Part shown: in pieces, positions 1 to 9,865 of the stretch | Layout: each line of letters opens with the position of its first letter | How positions within the stretch are numbered: the first letter of the stretch is position 1 | Source of the DNA: Candidatus Peregrinibacteria bacterium | GTDB lineage: Bacteria; Patescibacteriota; Gracilibacteria; Peribacterales; Peribacteraceae | DNA: 64,000 nt | NCBI GenBank assembly: GCA_016196225.1 | Contig: JACPXZ010000025.1 | Coordinates: 1-64,000 of the forward strand | Direction: 5' to 3' | Position numbers and translations under genes: made by a program | Notes under the pieces: model-generated | Database searches by the model: none | The model's input: only the letters and a program-made list of their open reading frames with translations | What the model was told of the DNA's origin: nothing

Positions 1-957
1 CTTAAACCCATGAATTGTCCGCACCATCACCAGATTTTTGCATCGCGTCCGCGAAGTTATCGAGATCTTCCCATGAGATTGGCGGAGTACGGACACTGCT
101 ACCGGTATGAGGGGAGCGGAGCGCTGTTTGGTTTGATGCGTGTCCGATCACTCTCCATGAATGACGCTCATATCTACTGTACGGAGGATCAATTCGAACG
201 CGAATTTCTTCAGGTGATTGATCTCTACACGAAATATTTTGAAATCTTTGGGGTTGAAAAGTATGTGATGCGTTTTTCGCTTCATGATCCACGGGAACTT
301 GGGAAGAAGTATGTGAATGCACCGGAGCTTTGGATCAAGACGGAAGAAATGGTTCGATCGGCACTGAAGAAGAAGCAGGTAACATATACCGAAGCACCAA
401 ACGAAGCCGCGTTCTATGGTCCTAAGATTGACGTGGAGATCTGGTCGGCAATCGGGCGGGAATTCACGCTTGCGACCAATCAGGTTGATTTTGATGTGCC
501 GGGCAAGGTGGGGCTAACGTACGTTGCTCCCGATGGATCGGCCAAGACGCCTCTCTGTATTCACCGTGCTCCGCTTGGAACGCACGAACGGACAATCGGT
601 TTTTTGATCGAACACTTTGCCGGACACTTTCCGTTGTGGCTGGCGCCTGTGCAGGTTGCGGTTTGTCCGGTTGCGGAGATCCATGAAGAATATGGTCGAG
701 AGGTTTTTGAGGAACTCAAAAAAAATCATATTCGTGTGGAGTACTTTAGTCCGTCCGATTCACTCGGTAAGCGTATTCGGGAAGGGGAGTCGCAGCGTAT
801 TCCGTACCTTTTAGTTCTTGGTGATAAAGAAAAAGACTCTCAGAGTGTTGCGGTACGGAATGTCGAGAGCAAGGAGCAAAGGGTCATACCGCTTAAAGAG
901 TTTATCGAGAAAACGGTGAAGGATATTGAGGAAAGGAGGCTCAAGAGGAGTTTTTAG
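1..957 (+). CDS. thrS: threonyl-tRNA synthetase, C-terminal part (5' truncated by window edge)
   Basis: Frame is open from base 1 (LKPMNCPHHHQIF...); class II motif and C-terminal anticodon-binding domain typical of ThrRS. Confidence 0.96.
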   Translation, partial: LKPMNCPHHHQIFASRPRSYRDLPMRLAEYGHCYRYEGSGALFGLMRVRSLSMNDAHIYCTEDQFEREFLQVIDLYTKYFEIFGVEKYVMRFSLHDPRELGKKYVNAPELWIKTEEMVRSALKKKQVTYTEAPNEAAFYGPKIDVEIWSAIGREFTLATNQVDFDVPGKVGLTYVAPDGSAKTPLCIHRAPLGTHERTIGFLIEHFAGHFPLWLAPVQVAVCPVAEIHEEYGREVFEELKKNHIRVEYFSPSDSLGKRIREGESQRIPYLLVLGDKEKDSQSVAVRNVESKEQRVIPLKEFIEKTVKDIEERRLKRSF

Positions 958-970
958 GTATACTAGCGGC

Positions 971-1894
971 ATGATCGAAGTCCTAGAATTTGGCCCTCTC
1001 ATGATATGGACACACCTGATGTTTCTCTTGCTTGGGGTATGGCTCTCGACGGAGTTTTGTTTTCGCCTGGCGGAAGGATCTCATTTATCCCTTCATCATT
1101 TTCAACAACATGGTCGATGGTATGTCTGTGCTTTTATTCTCGGTGGACGGGGCATTGCCATTCTTGCGGATTATCGAGTATATCTTCGCGATCTTCTTCG
1201 TATTTTTATCTTCTGGGATGGGAACTTTAGTTTTCTTGGTGGAGTGATTGGTGTTGGTATTGTGCTCTTCGTTGTTACGCGCGAACACCGATCCACATTT
1301 TTACAGTGGTTGGATGTTTTGGTGCCATCAGCGGCGCTTGGGATTGGATTCGACTGGCTCGGAAAACTTGCCGCCGGCCAGGCGTACGGCAAGCCGACGG
1401 ATATGCCATGGGGAGTGATCTATGATTCGATGAGTGTGCGATACACGGTCCCGGTACATCCGGTACAACTCTATTATGTTCTTTTTTTTCTTCTCCTTAC
1501 TTTTGTATTGTTGGTTGTACGTAAATACGCTCGTCGCGCCGGAACCGAGACGCTGGTGGGCGTCATATCCGCTGCAGCCGCCGTCCTTGTTTTTGAAAAC
1601 TTCCGGGGAGATTTTGGAATTCTGGTTTTTGCAGTACTCACGGATTTTTTGATACTCTTGTTTCTCTTTAGTAGTGCGGGTTTCTTGATCCCACGAGTGA
1701 AGAACATGTCGTCGATGGTTCTTTTGGGATGGGGTGGAGGGGCAATATTGGTGGTTGGCCTTTATCTTGCGGTACGAGGAATTGTCCCCGTACCGACCGT
1801 CGAATTACGCATGTCGCAGTTCCTTGCGGTGTTATCGCTCCTTGCCACCGTTGTGTACGTTATCGTCCACCGGGTTCAGCATCCCCATGTTTGA
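971..1894 (+). CDS. lgt: prolipoprotein diacylglyceryl transferase-like membrane protein (divergent)
   Basis: Multi-TM; WDGNFSFLGGVIG and GKPTDMPWGVIYDSMSVRYTVPVHPVQLYYVL resemble Lgt signatures, but catalytic positions differ. Confidence 0.7.
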   Translation: MIEVLEFGPLMIWTHLMFLLLGVWLSTEFCFRLAEGSHLSLHHFQQHGRWYVCAFILGGRGIAILADYRVYLRDLLRIFIFWDGNFSFLGGVIGVGIVLFVVTREHRSTFLQWLDVLVPSAALGIGFDWLGKLAAGQAYGKPTDMPWGVIYDSMSVRYTVPVHPVQLYYVLFFLLLTFVLLVVRKYARRAGTETLVGVISAAAAVLVFENFRGDFGILVFAVLTDFLILLFLFSSAGFLIPRVKNMSSMVLLGWGGGAILVVGLYLAVRGIVPVPTVELRMSQFLAVLSLLATVVYVIVHRVQHPHV

Positions 1895-1908
1895 ATTGAT
1901 CTTTTTAG

Positions 1909-2307
1909 TTGTTGTATACTTCGATCGTGCTTGCTCAAATATTACCTTTGCTCCAAACCACTATCCTCGCTTTTTTTTCAGAGGATCCCGTTTTTCGGTT
2001 GATGCAGGGAGGATTGCTCCTCATCGGACTTGTTGATGTTTTTCTGTTATTTTGGACTCTGCGGGATGCCCTTATGCGATCCCAGTCGCTTCTGTTCCAA
2101 ATGTGCGCGCTTGTGATGGTTTTTGCGCTGCCGTTTGCCGGATTTCTTTTGTATCTTCTTATTCGTCCGTCATCAACGTTGCGAGAACGATCGATTGTGC
2201 AAATGGTGGAGCAGGTTCTCGAAACATATCAAAAGAACATGTTGCAGTCACAGAAGAAGGGGGCGCATGCACAAAAGAAAACCGCTTCGGTCATTTCTTC
2301 CTCCTAA
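1909..2307 (+). CDS. small membrane protein, unknown function
   Basis: ORF with predicted TM helices and a charged C-terminus, in tandem with neighbours. Confidence 0.55.
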   Translation: MLYTSIVLAQILPLLQTTILAFFSEDPVFRLMQGGLLLIGLVDVFLLFWTLRDALMRSQSLLFQMCALVMVFALPFAGFLLYLLIRPSSTLRERSIVQMVEQVLETYQKNMLQSQKKGAHAQKKTASVISSS

Positions 2308-2311
2308 TCCG

Positions 2312-2719
2312 ATGGATATTTTTGTGTATTTATTTTGGCCGAATCCCGGAAATGCGTTTTATTCGAGTCCGAAAGTTATCGCCATCCTAACATTTTGTGC
2401 GATACTCGTGGTCGGGTCTTTTGTGATCCGGTGGTGGCGGCATCATGAACACATTGCCCGTCGTCGGTTGCTCAGTCGATCGTGGCCTATGGCCTCTCTT
2501 TGGTTTGGATTATCAGGATTGGTTCTTATTGTTGCACGCGTAGAGCAGATTCAGTTTGTCGCGATGCGACTGTGGTGGGTGATATGGGGGGTGGCGATTG
2601 TGCTCTATATGTGGTTTCAGGTGAAGAACTGGCATCTAAAGTATTACGAAGTTCTTCCGCAGGAACGACAGCGCAACCCGATGGAAAAATATCTTCCTCG
2701 ACGAAAGCCCCGTCGGTAG
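2312..2719 (+). CDS. small membrane protein, unknown function
   Basis: In-frame ATG at 2312 (MDIFVYLFWPNPGNAF...), several TM helices, downstream of a similar small membrane ORF. Confidence 0.6.
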   Translation: MDIFVYLFWPNPGNAFYSSPKVIAILTFCAILVVGSFVIRWWRHHEHIARRRLLSRSWPMASLWFGLSGLVLIVARVEQIQFVAMRLWWVIWGVAIVLYMWFQVKNWHLKYYEVLPQERQRNPMEKYLPRRKPRR

Positions 2720-2734
2720 TATCCTATACTTGCT

Positions 2735-3643
2735 ATGCGTCGGACGGTTACTTATAAAGAGATCACATGGCATGACGATCCGGATCCGCAGGAGAAACCG
2801 CTGCGCGTGTTACAGGAACAGTACGGGTTCCACGAGTTGGACATCGAGGATGTGCTCAGTATGCACGAGCGGCCCAAGATCGAAGAATATCCTGATTATC
2901 TTTTCCTCGTATTCCATGTGCCGTATCTCAAGTCCGGGCGTATCCTCAAAGAAGAGGTAAATGTGTTCCTCGGATCGAGTTATGTGGCGAGTTTTCATCA
3001 AGGCAAGATCGCCGCACTTGATCGGTTATGGCATAGTCTCAATGAATCGGAGACCGCGCGTAAAGAATACATGGAACGCGGGACCGGATTTTTACTCTAT
3101 GAGATTATGTACGTCCTCTTCCAGGAGGGATTTTCCATGCTTGATGAGATCACGACGCATTTGCGGCGGATTGAGACCGCATTGTTTGAAAGTGAGGATC
3201 AGGTCGATCTTTTACGGGATATCCTTACGTTGCATCGCAATATTATTACCATGCGCAGTGTGCTCTTTCCCCAGAGAACATTGATTGCACTTCTTGAGCA
3301 TAAGAATAAAAAGTTCATTCCGGACGAATTGGAACTCTACTTCGACGATATTTTGGATGCCATTGAACGCCAATGGTCGTTTTTGGAGACATCGAAGGAA
3401 ATGAGCGAGGTCCTTGAGCAAACACACAAAACATGGTTGGCACATAGAACGAATGCCGTTATGCGGATCCTCACGGTCTTCTCGGTGACGCTCCTCCCTC
3501 TCAATGTGGTGACAGGAATCTATGGGATGAATGTGGGACTTCCGCTCCAGGAGCATCCATCTATGTTTTTCCTTCTTTCTACTGTTTTGTGTCTCATGAT
3601 GGGGGGATCTCTGTGGTACTTCTGGCGAAAGCGATGGTTATAA
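2735..3643 (+). CDS. corA: CorA-like divalent cation transporter
   Basis: C-terminal TM pair with the GMN motif (GIYGMNVGLP). Confidence 0.92.
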   Translation: MRRTVTYKEITWHDDPDPQEKPLRVLQEQYGFHELDIEDVLSMHERPKIEEYPDYLFLVFHVPYLKSGRILKEEVNVFLGSSYVASFHQGKIAALDRLWHSLNESETARKEYMERGTGFLLYEIMYVLFQEGFSMLDEITTHLRRIETALFESEDQVDLLRDILTLHRNIITMRSVLFPQRTLIALLEHKNKKFIPDELELYFDDILDAIERQWSFLETSKEMSEVLEQTHKTWLAHRTNAVMRILTVFSVTLLPLNVVTGIYGMNVGLPLQEHPSMFFLLSTVLCLMMGGSLWYFWRKRWL

Positions 3644-3698
3644 GATTTGTTCAGAGGGTTTGACATATTCTCACCCATAAAGGAAAATAAACTGTCCT

Positions 3699-4562
3699 AT
3701 GCCCCTCAAGCATTCGACGGAGACGCTTCTGATCGTGGTCCTTGGTATCCTGTTTTTCATCACGGGCGCGATATTGGATATTTTGCCGTCGCTCCCGGAG
3801 GGAACGGTGCTGTGGGGGGTGGCATGGGCCGGGAGTGTTGCCTATCCGCTTCTTTTATATCCTGTTCTCAAAGAACGGCGTGCAGATTATCCTTTTCGCG
3901 TTTTGCATTTTGTCCCAATGGGCATGCTTCTCCTGTGGTTGATACTGGAGATCGCATCATTTTACCGTCCGGAAGTTACCTTTGCGGTTTTGTGGTATAC
4001 GTGGGGATGGTCAGCCGGGGTTGTCACCATCGGTTTTGCAGCGCTTATCGGTTTTTCGTGGCATGTGCTTCGGCAACGGACTCTGCGTGTCGCGGTTCTT
4101 ACATTACTCTTTATATCATTCGTGACGTTGGGTGCCATGGGAGAATTTGTACCAGTGCGTTCCTCTGTACTGGGGGTATTCTCGGAGGTGGCGCTCCTTG
4201 CCAATGTTCTTAAGCTTTCTCCTCTCGTTGAGGATGAGGCGATGAATGAAAAGAATCTCATTGCGTCTGATGACTACGAAGAAGAAGCATGGCGGATGAG
4301 ACTCCGACGAATGGAGCGACGGGAGGATCGCATTATCGTCGCATCGAGCAGTCGCAGCACCGAGCCTCCGCTTGTGCGTGAACCGCAGAAGAATGTTCTC
4401 ATCACTCGTGATACGCCGGTGGAATACGGTGATAAAGCAGAACCGCCGCCGAATCTCACATCATCTGGGATGATGGGGGGAATGGATATCTTGGGGGTCA
4501 TGATGATTGCGGGATATTGTGGAATGGTGCATCGGAGAATGAAGAGAGTTTGTAGTTTGTAG
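3699..4562 (+). CDS. multi-TM membrane protein, unknown function
   Basis: N-terminal TM helices, charged C-terminal tail; stop codon lies inside a 7-bp tandem repeat. Confidence 0.65.
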   Translation: MPLKHSTETLLIVVLGILFFITGAILDILPSLPEGTVLWGVAWAGSVAYPLLLYPVLKERRADYPFRVLHFVPMGMLLLWLILEIASFYRPEVTFAVLWYTWGWSAGVVTIGFAALIGFSWHVLRQRTLRVAVLTLLFISFVTLGAMGEFVPVRSSVLGVFSEVALLANVLKLSPLVEDEAMNEKNLIASDDYEEEAWRMRLRRMERREDRIIVASSSRSTEPPLVREPQKNVLITRDTPVEYGDKAEPPPNLTSSGMMGGMDILGVMMIAGYCGMVHRRMKRVCSL

Positions 4563-4574
4563 TTTGTAGTGTGT
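4547..4574. repeat. heptamer tandem repeat (AGTTTGT)x4, last unit with one mismatch
   Basis: agtttgt agtttgt agtttgt agtgtgt read directly. Confidence 0.9.
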
Positions 4575-4586
4575 AGGATAATGGGG

Positions 4587-5852
4587 ATGGCAAATATCTC
4601 GATTCTCCATGCCCGCCAAATCCTCGACTCCCGCGGGAACCCGACGGTGGAGGTTGAATGCACCCTTGATGACGGGTCGTTTGGGCGTGCAGCGGTCCCG
4701 TCGGGTGCGTCGACTGGTACCCATGAGGCGATGGAACTACGGGATGGGGATAAGAAAAATTATCTCGGGAAGTCTGTACAAAAGGCGGTGGCCAATGTAA
4801 ATGGGGTCATATTCAAAAGATTAAAAGGTGAGTCTGTGACGGATCAGCGAACCATCGATCAGGTCTTGATCGATCTCGATGGAACTTTAAACAAAGGGAG
4901 ACTCGGGGCAAATGCGATCCTTGGGGTCTCGATGGCAGTGGCCCGAGCGCGTGCGGGGAGTGAGGAGCGGCCCCTGTGGCAGTCTCTGGCACAGCAATTT
5001 GAAGTTGAACGTATTGGCTTGCTCCCTGTGCCACAGATGAATGTTGTCAATGGCGGGAAGCATGCAGATTCGGGATTATCTTTTCAGGAATGCATGATTG
5101 TACCGATCGGGTTCGATCGATTTAGCGATGCACTCCGTGCGGGGGTAGAGACCTTCCATACACTCAAAACACTTCTTAAAGATGCCGGGCATATTACGGC
5201 GGTGGGGGATGAAGGGGGATTCGCGCCAAGGGTAAAAGATAGTCGAGAAGCATTCGGTTGGTTACTTGCAGCGATCGAAAAAGCGGGATACATGGGGAAA
5301 ATAAAAATAGCGATCGACGCAGCCGCATCTGAATTTTGTAAGGATGGGAAGTATGCCGTGGATGATCGGATGTTCTCGGCGAGTGAACTTATCGATTACT
5401 ATGCAGAATTAACTGATGGATATTCCATTATTTCCATCGAAGACAGTCACAGCGAAGAGGATTGGGATGGGTTTGTTGGCATGAATAAAAAACTTGGAGG
5501 TAGGTTGCAGCTTGTTGGGGATGACTTACTGGTCACGAATACCGAGCGGATCAAGAAGGGGATTACACAAAAGGCAGGGAATGCGGTACTGATCAAGTTG
5601 AATCAAATCGGGACTGTCTCAGAAACCGTCGATGCGGTAAAACTCGCACAAAAAAGCGGATGGAAGACCATCATCAGTCATCGGAGCGGCGAAACCGAGG
5701 ATACCTTCATCGCGCATCTTGCTGTTGGGTTGAATGCGGGACAAATCAAAACTGGCGCCCCTTCGCGCACCGATCGCATTTGCAAATACAATCAATTGTT
5801 GCGCATTGAAGAGCAATTGGGGAAGAAGGCCAAATATGAGTCTCCGTTTTAG
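4587..5852 (+). CDS. eno: enolase
   Basis: [24 protein letters not shown]..., SHRSGETED and GAPSRTDR motifs. Confidence 0.98.
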   Translation: MANISILHARQILDSRGNPTVEVECTLDDGSFGRAAVPSGASTGTHEAMELRDGDKKNYLGKSVQKAVANVNGVIFKRLKGESVTDQRTIDQVLIDLDGTLNKGRLGANAILGVSMAVARARAGSEERPLWQSLAQQFEVERIGLLPVPQMNVVNGGKHADSGLSFQECMIVPIGFDRFSDALRAGVETFHTLKTLLKDAGHITAVGDEGGFAPRVKDSREAFGWLLAAIEKAGYMGKIKIAIDAAASEFCKDGKYAVDDRMFSASELIDYYAELTDGYSIISIEDSHSEEDWDGFVGMNKKLGGRLQLVGDDLLVTNTERIKKGITQKAGNAVLIKLNQIGTVSETVDAVKLAQKSGWKTIISHRSGETEDTFIAHLAVGLNAGQIKTGAPSRTDRICKYNQLLRIEEQLGKKAKYESPF

Positions 5853-5895
5853 CGATGTGGCTTGCCGGCCGTAGCTCGCGTAAGCGAGCGAAGGC

Positions 5896-5971
5896 TGGTC
5901 GGGGTGGAGAGACTCGAACTCTCGGCTTCCAGACCCCCAGCCTGGCGGTCTACCAACTGACCTACACCCCG
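5896..5971 (-). tRNA. tRNA-Pro(GGG), CCA encoded
   Basis: Reverse complement CGGGGTGTAGGTCAGTTGGTAGACCGCCAGGCTGGGGGTCTGGAAGCCGAGAGTTCGAGTCTCTCCACCCCGACCA folds as cloverleaf; anticodon GGG. Confidence 0.95.
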
Positions 5972-6044
5972 TAACTGCAGTATACATCGCCTCTTGCTCA
6001 AGTTCTGCGGGTGTGCTTTGATGGAGTCTTTTCTGTGAAGAGTA

Positions 6045-6073
6045 TTGCAATTATATTAAAAATGTTATATAAT
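6045..6073 (+). promoter_or_regulatory. sigma70-type promoter for the DHH gene
   Basis: TTGCAA - 17 bp - TATAAT, 24 bp upstream of the ATG at 6098. Confidence 0.75.
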
Positions 6074-6097
6074 GATAAGTTCATATTTGGATCTCTT

Positions 6098-7390
6098 ATG
6101 ACCCTCTCACAACCCGACATTTCCGCAGCAGCCAAAGCAATTGAGGAGCATCACCGCATCCTGATCACTCCGCATGCAAACGTGGATCCGGATGGTTTGT
6201 CAAGTGCGTTGGCGCTTTATCATATGCTCAGGGCATTGGGGAAAGATGCAACGGTGATCTGCCCGGACACTCTGCCGGAGTCCCTTAATTTTCTCCCGGG
6301 TTTTGCGGCACTCGAAGAGGGGGTGAAAGAATCGGAAAATTTTGTCGTCACGATCAATCTGGAGGATGGGATCGAAGTCGATAAGCTCCGTTATACAGTG
6401 GAAGATAACAAGGTGAACATCATCGTGGTGCCCCGCAAGGGGCGGATAAAACCGTCACAGGTTCAACTGGGAGCAGGGGAGCGCCCGTATGATCTGATTA
6501 TCGTGATCGATACGGCAGATCTCACTCTCTTGGGATCACTCTATACCGATCATATTGATCTCTTCTCGGAGGTCCCGATTCTTAATATCGATCATCACAT
6601 CAGTAATACTCGCTTTGGTCAGATTCAACTGATTGATCCCACGGCGGCGTCTGCAACGGAAGTGCTCTATCAATGGTTTATGCAGATCCCTTTTTATAAG
6701 GAACAGATCACACCGGATCTCGCCACCCTTCTCCTCACGGGGCTCATCACCGATACGCGGAGCTTTCAGAATCCGAATACCACGCCGCGCTCGCTCGAAG
6801 TCGCGGCCGATCTCCTCGATCGCGGGGCGCGTCAGCAGGAAATCATTCAGCATATTTATAAAACGAAGCCTCTTTCGACATTACGTATCTGGGGACGGGC
6901 ATTGAACCATCTCCAAATTGATGCGGAGGCAGGAGTGGTGTGGTCCGCAATATCCGAGGAGGATCTCACGGAGATGGGGGCTGATCCGAAGGAGACGAGC
7001 GGAATCCTGGATGAACTGATCTCGACCATCCCCGGAGCGCATATCTATATTCTCTTTACCGAAGTCGCTGAAAAGAATCTTAAAGCAAGTGCCCGCTCGA
7101 GCGCGGAAGTTGATATCAGTCAGCTCGCGGGGAAGCTTTTTGGGGGCGGAGGACATGCGCGGGCGGCAGGATTCAAACGATCCGGATACTCTAACTTTCA
7201 ATTGGAAGTGCTGGAGTGTGTACAGAGGATCAAAGAGGCATTGAAAAAAGAAGAGGTTTCCGAGAATTTGGAAATCCCAATCACCAATCACCAATCACCA
7301 AATAAATCCCAAATCCCAAATCCCAAACCTGCTCAACCTACAAAACCTTCCGGTCCCATTGATATCATCAAAGAGCTTGGTTCGAGTTAA
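6098..7390 (+). CDS. DHH/DHHA1 family phosphoesterase (nanoRNase/pAp phosphatase-like)
   Basis: HANVDPDGLSSALAL, DTAD, NIDHHISN and GGGGHARAAGF motifs. Confidence 0.9.
   Translation: MTLSQPDISAAAKAIEEHHRILITPHANVDPDGLSSALALYHMLRALGKDATVICPDTLPESLNFLPGFAALEEGVKESENFVVTINLEDGIEVDKLRYTVEDNKVNIIVVPRKGRIKPSQVQLGAGERPYDLIIVIDTADLTLLGSLYTDHIDLFSEVPILNIDHHISNTRFGQIQLIDPTAASATEVLYQWFMQIPFYKEQITPDLATLLLTGLITDTRSFQNPNTTPRSLEVAADLLDRGARQQEIIQHIYKTKPLSTLRIWGRALNHLQIDAEAGVVWSAISEEDLTEMGADPKETSGILDELISTIPGAHIYILFTEVAEKNLKASARSSAEVDISQLAGKLFGGGGHARAAGFKRSGYSNFQLEVLECVQRIKEALKKEEVSENLEIPITNHQSPNKSQIPNPKPAQPTKPSGPIDIIKELGSS
7272..7324. repeat. heptamer tandem repeats (CAATCAC)x3 and (AAATCCC)x3 in the DHH gene 3' end
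   Basis: CAATCAC at 7278-7298; AAATCCC at 7304-7324. Confidence 0.9.
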
Positions 7391-7392
7391 GG

Positions 7393-7429
7393 TACCCCTC
7401 CCTTTGGGAGGGGATTAAGGGGAGGGGGT
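7393..7429 (+). repeat. three-armed G/C-biased palindromic element, copy a1
   Basis: tacccctccctttgggaggggattaaggggagggggt. Confidence 0.8.
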
Positions 7430-7456
7430 AGGGGCACATGTAAATTTTGATACGAG

Positions 7457-7492
7457 CCCCCCCTCCTTTATCCTCCCCCGTCGGGGGAGGTA
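7457..7492 (-). repeat. three-armed palindromic element, copy a2 (inverted relative to a1)
   Basis: ccccccctcctttatcctcccccgtcgggggaggta. Confidence 0.8.
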
Positions 7493-7555
7493 TCCTGCTA
7501 GGCTTCTTTTCGGAGAAATATCTGATATGCTGGAATCGGCTTTTCAATAAGCATT

Positions 7556-9766
7556 ATGCGCCTTGTACAAGTCGCGAAAGCATTGGGTATGAGTGGACAG
7601 GATCTGCGACATGAGCTCGGACTCGTCGATTTTGGCGTTAAGCCATCCGACCGGGAAATCCCTGACAATCTTGCACAGGGGGTCGCGCGATATCTTGCGC
7701 GCAAACATAAGCTGACCGTGGATTTTTCGATTTTTGGAGGAGAGGGGATTGGAGAGTCCCCTACAGTTTCTACGGATCATGTAAAGGAAGCTCCTTCTTC
7801 GGAGAGACCATCGGAGGCGGCGCCGGCAAAAGAAATCCATATTCTCCGTAAACTCACGCTCGATGATGTCCCGCGTTCCAGGATTGCTCCGTCACCCAAA
7901 CCGAAAGCGAAGCTGAGCAAGGAGGAACAAGAGGAACTCTTACGGGAAAAGCGTGCTCAAACCCTTCTTGCCAAAAAGCAGGCCGAAAACATTCCTCAAG
8001 AGCAGATCAAAAAAAAGGAAGGATCAGTGATTCTTCCTGTCCAGATTACCGTGAAGGAATTTTCGGAGAAGGCCGGCGTCCAGATCCCTTTGGTAATTCA
8101 GGTTCTCATGAAGAACGGGATCATGGCGACGGTAAACCAGTCCATCGATTATGACACCGCAGCGATTATCGCAGCGGATCTTGGGGTGACCGTGGAGCGT
8201 GAGGAAAGCGGTGTTAAAGTGGAGGATATTTTTAGCCGCAATCTTGAGGAACTCATCAAGGACGATGCGGAAAATCTGACCGAACGTTCTCCGATTGTCG
8301 TGGTGATGGGGCATGTGGACCATGGAAAAACCGCTATTCTGGATGCGATCCGGGAGACTGATGTGGTGAAGGGGGAAGCAGGGGGGATCACGCAGCATAT
8401 CGGGGCATATCAGGTGGAACATGATGGGAAGCGCATCACGTTTTTGGATACTCCGGGACACGAAGCCTTTACGGCGATGCGGGCCCGTGGAGCGCAAGTG
8501 ACGGATATCGCGGTGATTGTGGTATCGGCGGAGGAGGGGGTTAAGGCGACGACGATTGAGGCGATCAATCATGCAAAGGATGCGGAGGTGCCGATCATTG
8601 TGGCGATCAATAAGATCGATAAGCCCAATGCGGATATTGATCGGGTAAAGGGAGAGATTGCGTCCCAAGGACTACAACCGGAAGAATGGGGAGGAAAAAC
8701 TCCGGTAGTCCTCTGTTCGGCACTCACCAAACAGGGAATCAAGGATCTCCTTGATCATATTTTGCTTGTTGCAGAACTGCATGGGTTTAAGGCCAATCCT
8801 AACCGTCGTGCGATTGCAACGGTGATCGAGAGTCATTTGGATGCATCCATGGGGGCGCTGGCAACTGTGATCGTGAATACGGGGACGCTGCGTGTCGGGG
8901 ATGCCTTTGTCTGTGGCGGGACGGCGGGGAAGATCCGTGCCATGATGGATGCGCGAGGGGGGAGATTGGATAGTGTCCTTCCTTCCGGTGCGGTACGCGT
9001 GTCGGGCTTTCAGGGGATTCCCGACGTGGGTGATATTTTGCAGGTACTGTCATCTGAGCGCGAAGCAAAAGAACTTCTCAAAGAGTTGGTGGAACGTCGT
9101 CAAAGCCAAAAGAAGCGGAGTTTCATTGATCTGGTGTCGAGATTGTCAGAAGGGAAGGTCCTCCAATTAAAAGTTGTTCTCAAAGCGGATACATTTGGAT
9201 CACTGGAGGCAATCCGGATGGCGCTCGAGCGTCAGGCGACGAGTGAGACCAGCGCCAAGGTGATTCACAGCGCGCTCGGGGCGGTATCCGAGAGTGATGT
9301 GATGATGGCCGCCGCGAGTGATGGGGTGGTGATTGCATTCAATGTTCCTGTCCCGACGGGTGTCCGTGAGACGGCGGATCACGAAGGGGTTTCGATCCGA
9401 GAGTACGATATCATCTATAAACTCCTGGAAGAGGTGGGAGAATTGTTGCAGGGTCTGCTGGAGCCGGAGGAACTCGATCGCGTCGTTGGACATCTGGACG
9501 TAAAAGGAGTGTTTTATTCGCATAAGAACGAGCAGGTTGTCGGGGGTAAAGTTCTCGATGGACTTATCAAGCGCGTTCTCTTTAAGGTGATGCGAGAAGG
9601 GAAGGAAGTGGGGACCGGGCGGATCACCTCTCTCAAGCATGTGGAGAAGGATATTAAAGAAGCCAAAGAGGGATCAGAGTGCGGGATGCGTGTTGAGACC
9701 AATACTCCCATTATTATCGGGGATACATTGGAGGTTTTTGCGAAGGAGTTTAAGAAGAAGAAATAG
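7556..9766 (+). CDS. infB: translation initiation factor IF-2
   Basis: [39 protein letters not shown]-domain motifs. Confidence 0.98.
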   Translation: MRLVQVAKALGMSGQDLRHELGLVDFGVKPSDREIPDNLAQGVARYLARKHKLTVDFSIFGGEGIGESPTVSTDHVKEAPSSERPSEAAPAKEIHILRKLTLDDVPRSRIAPSPKPKAKLSKEEQEELLREKRAQTLLAKKQAENIPQEQIKKKEGSVILPVQITVKEFSEKAGVQIPLVIQVLMKNGIMATVNQSIDYDTAAIIAADLGVTVEREESGVKVEDIFSRNLEELIKDDAENLTERSPIVVVMGHVDHGKTAILDAIRETDVVKGEAGGITQHIGAYQVEHDGKRITFLDTPGHEAFTAMRARGAQVTDIAVIVVSAEEGVKATTIEAINHAKDAEVPIIVAINKIDKPNADIDRVKGEIASQGLQPEEWGGKTPVVLCSALTKQGIKDLLDHILLVAELHGFKANPNRRAIATVIESHLDASMGALATVIVNTGTLRVGDAFVCGGTAGKIRAMMDARGGRLDSVLPSGAVRVSGFQGIPDVGDILQVLSSEREAKELLKELVERRQSQKKRSFIDLVSRLSEGKVLQLKVVLKADTFGSLEAIRMALERQATSETSAKVIHSALGAVSESDVMMAAASDGVVIAFNVPVPTGVRETADHEGVSIREYDIIYKLLEEVGELLQGLLEPEELDRVVGHLDVKGVFYSHKNEQVVGGKVLDGLIKRVLFKVMREGKEVGTGRITSLKHVEKDIKEAKEGSECGMRVETNTPIIIGDTLEVFAKEFKKKK

Positions 9767-9768
9767 TA

Positions 9769-9808
9769 TTCCCTCTCCCAATGGGGAGAGGGCCAGGGAG
9801 AGGGGGTC
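9769..9808 (+). repeat. three-armed palindromic element, copy b
   Basis: ttccctctcccaatggggagagggccagggagagggggtc. Confidence 0.88.
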
Positions 9809-9839
9809 CTTATGCATTTGCGTACGCAATGCTTTTTTC

Positions 9840-9865
9840 CACCTTTTTCCGGCGAAAAAGGTGGA
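9840..9865. other. perfect 11-bp-stem hairpin in convergent intergenic region
   Basis: CCACCTTTTTC-CGGC-GAAAAAGGTGG. Confidence 0.75.
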
